From Coemansia sp. RSA 1804 (Eukaryota > Kickxellomycota > Kickxellomycetes > Kickxellales > Kickxellaceae): 14,800 nucleotides of DNA. Both the position numbers and the translations under genes were made by a program. Position 1 is the stretch's first letter, and each line of letters begins with the position of its first letter. Below the pieces are notes generated by a model that worked only from the letters and a program-made list of their open reading frames with translations, searched no databases and was not told the DNA's origin. Below, one piece after another: positions 1-7,341 of the stretch. The DNA is taken from positions 1 to 14,800 of the forward strand of contig JANBTH010000561.1 in assembly GCA_027578815.1 (NCBI GenBank). Direction: 5' to 3'.

Positions 1-103
1 CCGTGAAGCCCTGCTTGATGTCCGCGGATGTCGGCGCGATTGGAGCGCCTGGGCCAAGCCCTTGTTGCTCTGGATAATAGTTGCGTGCGTCGATGAGAGT
101 CAT
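1..103 (-). CDS. 5' end of an unrecognised protein gene, cut by the left edge of the window
   Basis: Reading leftwards from an ATG at 103-101, the minus strand stays open to the edge of the window for 34 codons. The N-terminus begins MTLIDARNYYPEQQGLGPG and continues with a Pro/Ala/Gly-rich stretch ending in KQGFT. It shows no signal peptide and no membrane segment. I do not recognise the family. The gene call rests on three things seen together: an open frame with sensible composition, an A/C-rich leader upstream, and a good TATA box (224-231) about 120 bases before the start codon. The leader and TATA layout resembles well-expressed fungal genes, which is inference. Only a small fragment is visible, so no function can be given. 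Confidence 0.6.
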   Translation of the reverse strand, partial: MTLIDARNYYPEQQGLGPGAPIAPTSADIKQGFT

Positions 104-160
104 GGTTGCGTTGATGGTGTCCAGTGCTGTTGTTGGCTAGCTATTGTAGGAAGAATGTTT

Positions 161-176
161 GTTTGCTTGTTTGCTT
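161..176. repeat. Two tandem copies of an 8-base unit in the leader of the left-edge gene
   Basis: GTTTGCTT occurs twice head to tail. Read on the minus strand, it is an AAGCAAAC repeat inside a CAA-rich, probably unstructured 5' untranslated region of the partial gene at 1-103. Such leaders are common before efficiently translated fungal mRNAs, but a role here is inference. Confidence 0.5.
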
Positions 177-223
177 GTTGTTCGAACCAAGACAGGTGGC
201 CAAGGAAGTGGAAAAAGGCAGAG

Positions 224-231
224 TATTTATA
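224..231 (-). promoter_or_regulatory. TATA box for the left-edge minus-strand gene
   Basis: The plus strand reads TATTTATA, giving TATAAATA on the minus strand, a consensus TATA element. It lies about 120 bases upstream of the ATG at 103, leaving room for a leader of roughly 90 bases. Confidence 0.6.
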
Positions 232-1311
232 CTGCTACATTGGAGACGAATGTTACGCCGTATCCCTTGTAATTACATGCCAAACACATTAATAATAATG
301 ATATGTTTGTATTACTAATAGCAACGTTTTTTTCTGGGAATACATGTAATATATACAATATATAGTATATTTTCCATGATCCGCCAGATTTGCGATAAAC
401 CGCTTCATTCTGCTACGCCTGTGCACAATAATAAGCATGTGAGTGAGCGGAGCGACCGACGGATTGTTTTCCGTTTATAAATCGCTGGCTACAAGGCCAA
501 GTCGTCATTTCATGCTTTGATGACGATTGTATTATCGTCTTCAATTTGTAATACAATGTGTCTCTTGCCCTTTTAATCACGCTTAAAGTCACCATTAAGA
601 TGAGATAACAGGAATTAGATTTTGCAATTTTCCATATGTGGATTACCATCTTTGCGTTGCAACCTACATGTCAAAAGTCGCAGCCTTCATCACATTGCAA
701 GTGAACCATCCATCCAACACGGATCTGCTATATCCGCTGGCGCAAAAAACGCTTAATCACAAACCATTTCGCAAAGGACATTATTAGCCAACATTACTCA
801 AGCTGCGTTACTAGCTCGGTTCTGGCATCTGAAATATTACAAACATATCCCCACTGAAAGTGCATAAAAAAGTATCTGTAGAAAAGATTAAAAAAAAAGG
901 TGTGATGACGAAGAAAAAACCTTGGCATAAATAATAGATAATGTTGCGAGATCACAAAGCAATTTTCTTATTCTTCTTTCCTCGGATATTAGGTTTTTTA
1001 TTTCATTTTATTCCCTTCCTGTCTATCCTGTATCCTTTACTTTTTCCATACATGTGCATTTTCGCAATTGGTCATTTACTCTGACCTTGTTTCCGAATGC
1101 CGTTGTAGTTGTACGAATCCTCCTCCTCTTTGCCTCATACGCAGCCGTATATCCTTAACCGGACATTCATTTTCATTCTTTGTATATTCTTTTTTTGCAC
1201 ACACTTTTTGGTAAGCCGGGCTGCTGAATTTCTATTTCCAGCACTTGCCTTTCCTTTTTTTTGTACTTTCCCTACCTAATCTTTATAACTTATTCTTAAT
1301 TTGGCGGCAAA
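232..1311. other. Intergenic region between the left-edge gene and the PH-domain gene
   Basis: No gene can be supported here. The stretch is AT-rich and should hold the upstream control region of the minus-strand gene on its left side and the promoter and leader of the PH gene on its right side. From about 985 to 1290 the plus strand is strongly pyrimidine-rich, with many T and CT runs, as is common around fungal transcription starts. A CATAAATA element near 925-932 is a weak TATA candidate. Short inverted repeats occur at 502-539 (see findings). A GT...AG segment at 1211-1241 resembles a very short leader intron but lacks a good branch site. Confidence 0.5.
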
Positions 1312-4300
1312 ATGGAGGCTGCTCAGGACGGACTTGGGTGCAAAAGGAGTGAGCCGCCGGACGTTACAGTGGAGGCGGTTGATGCCCCAGCAGATCACAC
1401 AGACATGGAGACTGTAGGCGCTGTTGTCCACAAGCATCCATTTGCGCCAACCTGCCTCAAGGAGGAATTAACACCCGGAAACGTGTTCCGACAGCCAAGC
1501 AATAGCCATATCGACCACCACAACTCATTAAGCTCTGGAAAGGCCGTGCGTGTATTTATTGGGCCGACAGACACCGACTGGATGCAAAAACACCAACACT
1601 GGTGGACTAGAACCGCCGGCAAACTAGAGGATACAACAGAGGTCGGCAAAAAGATCCGTCGATCGTCTGCGTCGGAAAAGACAAAGGACAGCAAGAGCGA
1701 TATATTCTCCAAAATAGGCAAGAAGAAGACGACAATAGAGCCACGCCGCTCCGTAAGCACTTTGTCGTCGCTATCACTGACAGGTTACTCGTCTTCAGAA
1801 GACTCGGATGATATGCAGTATCCAGAAGAAAATGATTCAGAGTGGTCGGTGCCATTTGGAAGGGCATCTGCCGAACCTACATCTGCACCAGTAGCAGCGA
1901 CGGAGCAAACACCAGTGCATCCAAGTACTAACTCCATGTCACATAACAGCAGCGTTGCTGCAAGCCCAGACGATCGTCTGCCTTTCCCACACAGAGAGAG
2001 TAGAGGCAGCTTAGATACAACACCCGCTTGCAATTCAATACCGATGCCCGTGCTAGACTCGCCAATACTTGATCAGACACACCCCAGTCCATCGGCCCAG
2101 CCAGACGCTGCCATGTCCTCTCTATCGCCCGCTGTTGGCCAAGGTCTGAATGAGCACAGTCCTCGTCATGCGAGACGAAAGAGCGGCTTGGACACGATAA
2201 AAGGGATTTTTCGCCGGAACAGCAAAAGAAGGGAGGCAGAAAAACAACTGGAAAAGGATTCGCAGAACCAGGACGAAGCTGTCAGTGCAAATGGCGAAGA
2301 TCAGAGCATTCCAGGCACTATACCCGAGGATTCAGTGGCCGGGGACAACCAGAATCCAGGAGTGCGTAACGTGCGACCAGGTCGAGAACGGGCCACCAGC
2401 CTGTCGCATCTGCCAACTGTCCGCGATCTTCCGTGGAGCCCCGTACACAAGGCAGTTGTACCTCGTGCGTCGATTGAATCGAATGCCGAGATACCAAAGC
2501 TACCTCTTCTTAAGCGCGTTGCGGTAAAAACGAGAAGCCGCTCTGTGACATGGCAATCAAACACAGAGAAACACGAAGATGGCAGAGCAACAAAGTTTCC
2601 AGTCGCTGTTACAGATGCGCAGGCAGCAACAATGCCAACCACATCTGTAGGTATGTCGACTCCACAGACTGATATGTATCTCCATCAGATGCTGGCTGCG
2701 AATCGTAACGTATATGGCGGTACTTCTGTGTCCTCGAGAATGTGGAGGTCCAAAAGGGACATGTTGGCAAAAGTGAAGGGCTATTACCATCGCCATGCCC
2801 AGCTGTCAGAAACAACAGCGATCCTTTCCACACGGGCGGTTGTGCGTCGGGAAACAGCGTCCTACGCGGCATTCTCGGAAAAATACAACGAGGCAACTAG
2901 TCAGCGGTTCCGACAGTCAGCGCAGGAATGGTCAGAGATGTGGGCGGCGTTGACAAAACGAGGGATCATGCTCTATCTTTCCTCAAAGACGAGACCCACA
3001 GTTCAAGTCCTGTTTCCTCCTTACAACGTCATTGCACCACGTGTTTCCTTGTATTCGACGCTTGACTTTTCAATTGCCATTACATACTACACGCGACGCG
3101 ATAGCATATCGACGTTGACCAAGGACCAGAAGATCAAGTCAAAGACCGACGGGATCATCTCTGAGGATACCGAGGTTGGAAGGGATGATGTGAGGGTGGT
3201 AATTATAAAGTTCCCAAGCTCCCAGGTTGCTTGTGACTGGTACCGGGAAATTGGCCAGATACTGATGGTATCCCGAGTCATGAATCCCCAATGCATATTC
3301 AGCAGCATCCCGCCCATAGCTCAGCCGCCCCCAACCTCTGTTCTTGTGAACGTGCCCGAGATCGGAATAAAGGTGCAGGTCAAGTTGGGTCGGCACAATA
3401 TAGAGATTCCAAGCAACATTCTTCTTGGATCTGCCGAGGACAGTTTGCTTGAGCGGCAATGGCGCTGCGAGGCAACCACGGTCTGGCATGTTCGGCGTGA
3501 CGTTGTTAATGCGCTTTTGGACGACAACGTCATCAGGCCCCAGATGCTGGAGTGGCTGGATGCCGAGCGCAAAGGGATGATGACGATTGGGATGGCGTGG
3601 CGACGGTACGACAGGCTTGACTGGATATTGCCATGCGGCTCGTTTGACAAGCAAGGGAATTTACGCATCAGCAAGGTCAATGACAAGGTAATTGGGCCAC
3701 AGCTTTCTGAAGGAACGCACAGACTGGAGATGCGTGTTCTTGAGCATTATCCCGATTCTGTGGTTGTCGACGAAACGCGTGTTTATGAACCGCTGGCCGT
3801 CGAAGGGTTTCTAATGCTGAAGCGCGAGAAAAAGCACCGAACGGAGCTCACCACATATCGGCCCGCGCTTCTGGCATCTCATGATAGCTTTCTGTTTTTC
3901 ATACACGCACCACACGCAGCCCGTCATATGCAGGCGTGTGCAAGCGCGTGCTCTTCGCCACCAGTATGTTCTGGAACTGGTCGCAGCGACTACACGCAAT
4001 GCAGCAGAGAATTAGATCTGCAGACAGTTCGTCATTTTCATCCCGACCCAAAGATCTGCTCAAAGCAGATGAGCCTCGCCAAGTACATGCTGAATATCAC
4101 CGAGGTTGAGCAGATAGTTCCGCTTGTGTCGGATCCGGATGATGAGCTGACTGCCAATGAGCGGCTTAACGATGCACAATCGCTGTTGGATGCCGACTCT
4201 CAGACATCTTCTGCTGCTAATCGGCCAAAAAGTGGCAGTAGCAGCACATCGACGAGCCACAAAAAAAGAGGCAAGGTTCGCGAGTTCTTGCACTCGAAGA

Positions 4301-5667
4301 AGAACAAGCAAGCGGCGTGCAAGTTCAAGATGGTTACAAGGAGCGAAGCTACCATTGTTCTCTGGGCTCCCGACGAACGGTGTATGCACGAATGGGTCCA
4401 TCGGCTCAACGGACTTCGGTTCTACTGGACAAACCGTGTGCTTTTGGATCTTTCGGTCTGTAGCCAGGTATGCGTACTTAACTACTCTCTTCAGGGTCGA
4501 CGCTATCGTCCAAGCGACATGTCTGATGGGAGCGACGAGCAGTCGTGGGCCGATCGTGCAGTCTGGCATGCCTGCTTGTTTCTTGGGTGTCGGAACATAA
4601 TTATGTCAGGTATCTTGTATCGCAAGCGGCATCGGCACCAGGGAATGCGCAAGGTGTTTTGCATCTTGTCGCAGGGCCGGCTGATTGAGTACAAGTTTCC
4701 ACTGGTCTCTCAAGCATCGAATCAGTCGGTGGTTGCCGAGCAGATGGTTCTTCGCGATGCACTGATGTCAAGGCTGTTTGGCAGCGATACCAATGGCGAA
4801 TCTGCAGCCAGTGCAAGTGGCACCGGTTTGGTAAGTGGGAATTCTGGCAGCAGCTCAGGCAGCCATGCCACTGGACTTCTTTTTTCACGATCGCGCTCGT
4901 TGTCTCTGCGGCGCTGCTATGTGGTGAGCCGGTTCACCGACGATCTTAGTGCTAATGACATTGTATACGAGCCGTGGGTGATGACAGACATTGGAAACTA
5001 CAGCGGCTTGCGTCTCGCCGACCGTATCTACGCTGACGGAGTTATTTCGCATGAACTGATTAATGACTGCGTGTTCACTGTGTGGCGCCCGACATTTGTG
5101 CCGTCCATCTTGCGCATGGACAACAACCCAGAGGCAAAGAGGGCACCAAATGAGCTTCCTGCCAACTCTGCCGAGATGACGGACAGCGAATGGTCTGCAA
5201 GAGCAGGAAATACTCCAGATCTGGATGTGGCCAACAGCAAGCCATCAATTAAACTAAGCCCGCCTTCTGAGGCATCAAGCCGATTTGAAGTTCCCATGCC
5301 AAGCGCCACTGGCGAGCGATTCAGCGGCCACCAGCGCAAAGGTTCTGGAGACACCGTCCGCACGTCAAACGAGGGATTCAGAGGATCTGCTGATGGATAC
5401 ATGTCGTCCGTGTCAAACGCGTCCAGCAACGCGTCGGTTCGAGGATTGGGATCGGGCAAGCCTGGCGCGTACAGAGTCGGTGACAAGATCCATCTGAATG
5501 TCGATGAAAAGAACGATGGCTCCAAGCGGATGAATGCCGTAGCAATGGTCTCGAGCATGCGTCGGCGTGTTGGTGTTTACAAGGCCCGGTCCAATGCTGA
5601 GATGGAGCAGTGGGTGACAGCAATCAACCAGGAGATACGGCGCATGTCCTTGGCGGAGGAATGGTAG
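1312..5667 (+). CDS. Large multi-PH-domain protein of the Spo71/Mug56 type
   Basis: This 1451-residue protein has a long Ser/Thr-rich, probably disordered N-terminus (about 1-475). It contains a short ordered-looking FIGPTDTDW segment near residue 82 and a basic patch at about 288-312 (RRKS, then FRRNSKRR). From about 478 it follows the pattern I recall for fungal Spo71/Mug56 proteins. A helical lead-in is followed by a PH-like unit (about 540-655), a middle segment (about 680-775), and a second PH-like unit opening with EGFLMLKR near 829 and closing with the EWVHRLNGLRFYW helix near 1020-1038. A third PH-like unit begins SGILYRKR at 1099. Its closing helix (EMEQWVTAINQEIRRM) lies at the extreme C-terminus, split by a low-complexity insert of about 130 residues. 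The ATG has A at -3 and G at +4. Yeast Spo71 works at the prospore membrane with Vps13. A membrane or lipid-binding role here is inferred from the family, and the exact orthology is uncertain. Confidence 0.75.
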   Translation: MEAAQDGLGCKRSEPPDVTVEAVDAPADHTDMETVGAVVHKHPFAPTCLKEELTPGNVFRQPSNSHIDHHNSLSSGKAVRVFIGPTDTDWMQKHQHWWTRTAGKLEDTTEVGKKIRRSSASEKTKDSKSDIFSKIGKKKTTIEPRRSVSTLSSLSLTGYSSSEDSDDMQYPEENDSEWSVPFGRASAEPTSAPVAATEQTPVHPSTNSMSHNSSVAASPDDRLPFPHRESRGSLDTTPACNSIPMPVLDSPILDQTHPSPSAQPDAAMSSLSPAVGQGLNEHSPRHARRKSGLDTIKGIFRRNSKRREAEKQLEKDSQNQDEAVSANGEDQSIPGTIPEDSVAGDNQNPGVRNVRPGRERATSLSHLPTVRDLPWSPVHKAVVPRASIESNAEIPKLPLLKRVAVKTRSRSVTWQSNTEKHEDGRATKFPVAVTDAQAATMPTTSVGMSTPQTDMYLHQMLAANRNVYGGTSVSSRMWRSKRDMLAKVKGYYHRHAQLSETTAILSTRAVVRRETASYAAFSEKYNEATSQRFRQSAQEWSEMWAALTKRGIMLYLSSKTRPTVQVLFPPYNVIAPRVSLYSTLDFSIAITYYTRRDSISTLTKDQKIKSKTDGIISEDTEVGRDDVRVVIIKFPSSQVACDWYREIGQILMVSRVMNPQCIFSSIPPIAQPPPTSVLVNVPEIGIKVQVKLGRHNIEIPSNILLGSAEDSLLERQWRCEATTVWHVRRDVVNALLDDNVIRPQMLEWLDAERKGMMTIGMAWRRYDRLDWILPCGSFDKQGNLRISKVNDKVIGPQLSEGTHRLEMRVLEHYPDSVVVDETRVYEPLAVEGFLMLKREKKHRTELTTYRPALLASHDSFLFFIHAPHAARHMQACASACSSPPVCSGTGRSDYTQCSRELDLQTVRHFHPDPKICSKQMSLAKYMLNITEVEQIVPLVSDPDDELTANERLNDAQSLLDADSQTSSAANRPKSGSSSTSTSHKKRGKVREFLHSKKNKQAACKFKMVTRSEATIVLWAPDERCMHEWVHRLNGLRFYWTNRVLLDLSVCSQVCVLNYSLQGRRYRPSDMSDGSDEQSWADRAVWHACLFLGCRNIIMSGILYRKRHRHQGMRKVFCILSQGRLIEYKFPLVSQASNQSVVAEQMVLRDALMSRLFGSDTNGESAASASGTGLVSGNSGSSSGSHATGLLFSRSRSLSLRRCYVVSRFTDDLSANDIVYEPWVMTDIGNYSGLRLADRIYADGVISHELINDCVFTVWRPTFVPSILRMDNNPEAKRAPNELPANSAEMTDSEWSARAGNTPDLDVANSKPSIKLSPPSEASSRFEVPMPSATGERFSGHQRKGSGDTVRTSNEGFRGSADGYMSSVSNASSNASVRGLGSGKPGAYRVGDKIHLNVDEKNDGSKRMNAVAMVSSMRRRVGVYKARSNAEMEQWVTAINQEIRRMSLAEEW

Positions 5668-5978
5668 AGCGTTGTTTGTGGACCTTGTTCTGCTTGTTCG
5701 TTTTATGCGTTGATAATCTATGTAGTGTGGCTGAGGCGAATGACGCCATTGTGCAAATAAGAATAGAAAATTACGGAACGCTGTGACAAAAAATGAGTTT
5801 CCAGTGATTCTGTTTTACCCCCGCAGCATCCTTTACCGTTACTTTTTTCTTTCCTGAATTCCTATTTTTATTAACCGACTAATTTAACAAGGAACATTTC
5901 TTTAGAATCCTGTTGATTGAGCCTGACTTGTATATTTTTCTCTTGTCATATAATATTCAAAAAGAAGTGCACGCAACG
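5668..5978. other. Intergenic region before thiamine pyrophosphokinase
   Basis: This stretch carries the 3' end of the PH gene and the promoter of the next gene. An AAATAAGAATAGAAAA run at about 5755-5770 is a plausible degenerate polyadenylation region. The right half is pyrimidine-rich, with a CATATAATA element near 5947-5955 just before the start codon. A four-codon open frame (ATG at 5793, TGA at 5805-5807) could act as an upstream ORF if transcribed. I see no TPP riboswitch: the conserved CTGAGA element is absent. Confidence 0.5.
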
Positions 5979-6779
5979 ATGGCGGAAAAGGCATCGTCGG
6001 GCCAGCGCCAAACGCTGCTAGGCAGCTATATAATATATCCGGACGCGGACAGTGCGAGTATCGCCTCCTGGCCCCAGAACAAGGAGCTTGCACTTTTTAT
6101 ACTGAATGAACCAATACCCAACAGTGGATGCAAGGTTTTTGAAAGCGTTTGGAGTCGTTCCAACTACCGAGTGTGCGTGGATGGCGGAGGCAACAGACTG
6201 TACGATTTCTGCAAGGATCAGGGCACCTTGGACAAGTTTGTGCCCGATGTTATTGTTGGCGACTTGGACTCGATTCAGGAGACCACGCGCGCTTTCTACG
6301 AGAAGAAGGGCTCTCGGATTCACTTTTATGACGACCAAGAATCGACCGACTTTATGAAGGGCTTTATGTACCTCGACAGCGAAATGCACCATGGCAAGGA
6401 TCCAAATAGCTGCGTGATCATTGTTTTTGGAGGGCTTGGTGGGCGTCTGGACCATGTGATGCACACGCTAAAGGTTCTGTTCAACAACCATCTGAAGCGA
6501 CAGGTGTATGTTATTTCAGAGTCCAACCTGACGTTTGTGATTCCAAGCGGCAAAAACAGGATCCTTGTGAACAAGCGGGCTGATGGACCAAAGTGCGGGA
6601 TCCTGCCGCTTGCTGGACAGACCATGCTTACCACCAGGGGGCTGCGGTGGAACCTCACTAACCACCCTTCGTCGTTTGAGGGGCTGATGAGCACGTCAAA
6701 CATAATTGATGACCCAGAGATATACATTGAAACGACGCTGCCGGTTGCATGGACCTGTGAGTTCAATCCATCCGGCTAG
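5979..6779 (+). CDS. THI80: Thiamine pyrophosphokinase
   Basis: This enzyme transfers pyrophosphate from ATP to thiamine, giving thiamine pyrophosphate, a cofactor for pyruvate and 2-oxoglutarate dehydrogenases, transketolase and others. It is cytosolic in yeast. The 266-residue protein shows the family motifs in order: DGGGN (68-72), GDLDS (94-98, metal and nucleotide site), DQESTDFMK (119-127), GGLGGRLDH (151-159), and in the C-terminal thiamine-binding part GLRWNL (221-226) followed by STSN. Length is close to the usual 240-320. The frame is open upstream to a TTG at 5913, but the first ATG at 5979 has an excellent context (A at -3, G at +4) and gives a normal N-terminus, so I start there. 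No break or missing catalytic residue is visible. The symbol follows the yeast gene. Confidence 0.95.
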   Translation: MAEKASSGQRQTLLGSYIIYPDADSASIASWPQNKELALFILNEPIPNSGCKVFESVWSRSNYRVCVDGGGNRLYDFCKDQGTLDKFVPDVIVGDLDSIQETTRAFYEKKGSRIHFYDDQESTDFMKGFMYLDSEMHHGKDPNSCVIIVFGGLGGRLDHVMHTLKVLFNNHLKRQVYVISESNLTFVIPSGKNRILVNKRADGPKCGILPLAGQTMLTTRGLRWNLTNHPSSFEGLMSTSNIIDDPEIYIETTLPVAWTCEFNPSG

Positions 6780-7146
6780 TCATTTTCGCTGTGGTTGCTA
6801 CTTCAGAATGACAGCAAAAGACACGACTGCTTATCTACTGTATTCTTGCTTTCCTTTTAAATTTTTATTAGAATAGGGATTTTCTACCTTTTATTAGTCT
6901 GCACCAGCACTGCTGGACATGCGGCAATATGGACCTGGCCGCAGTGGCATGGAAGCAATTAAATAACGATATACTTGAGCTTGAATTCCGGTGGCCGCAG
7001 TCTGATGTAGGCGCTAGATGGTTTTGGCAGTCAATATGCATGTATATATCGTGTGCTTTATGCAATGCCTCGATCATTAGTTTCCACTTGAATGATGGAT
7101 AGCAAAGTCACAGAGTACGGTTCTGAAAAGACGGAATACCAACCTT

Positions 7147-7155
7147 TATATAAAG
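7147..7155. promoter_or_regulatory. Distal TATA-like element upstream of the tRNA ligase
   Basis: TATATAAAG lies about 190 bases before the tRNA ligase ATG. It is the right part of a perfect 12-base palindrome, CTTTATATAAAG (7144-7155), so it could direct transcription either way. A start about 30 bases downstream would place out-of-frame ATGs ahead of the ligase ATG, so this is the weaker of the two candidates. Confidence 0.35.
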
Positions 7156-7290
7156 CTTGTTACAGTTTGAAGTCTTCTAATAAATCTGTTCTATGTGGGT
7201 ATATGAGAGAACTGCTGAAACATATTGCCTATTTATTCTTCTCTTCTTTCTATTACAATATATCTTTTGGCACGTTTTTCACTATCACGA

Positions 7291-7300
7291 TATATATATA
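7291..7300 (+). promoter_or_regulatory. Proximal TATA-like element of the tRNA ligase gene
   Basis: TATATATATA ends 42 bases before the ATG at 7342 and is followed by a pyrimidine run. A start site shortly downstream would give a very short leader without upstream ATGs, which fits the strong start-codon context (G at -3, G at +4). Confidence 0.4.
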
Positions 7301-7341
7301 CCTTTTTTACACCAAGTATCAGATACCTTAGACGCTAAGCC

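Larger units (their letters stand above)
6780..7341. other. Intergenic region between thiamine pyrophosphokinase and tRNA ligase
   Basis: No gene can be supported in these 562 bases. The left part is the 3' flank of the kinase gene, with T-rich tracts around 6845-6900 and no canonical AATAAA. The right part is AT-rich promoter DNA with two TATA-like elements (7147-7155 and 7291-7300). An open frame at 7092-7331 would encode 79 residues, but it runs through both TATA elements and its composition looks random. Confidence 0.5.

Noticed and set aside
1211..1241. Possible 31-base leader intron before the PH gene
   Set aside because: It has GTAAGC and a terminal CCAG but no convincing branch site, and it is very short. 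It could be checked with RNA reads.
3139..3654. 171-residue minus-strand frame inside the PH gene, and similar antisense frames elsewhere
   Set aside because: These are antisense shadows of a long conserved coding frame, with no own start context, promoter or recognisable family.
5913..5978. Upstream extension of the thiamine pyrophosphokinase frame to a TTG
   Set aside because: The codon at 5913 is TTG, not ATG. A eukaryotic gene would start at the ATG at 5979, which has an ideal context and gives a normal-length protein.
7092..7331. 79-residue open frame just upstream of the tRNA ligase
   Set aside because: It overlaps both TATA-like elements, has AT-driven composition rich in Tyr, Ile and Phe, and matches nothing I know.
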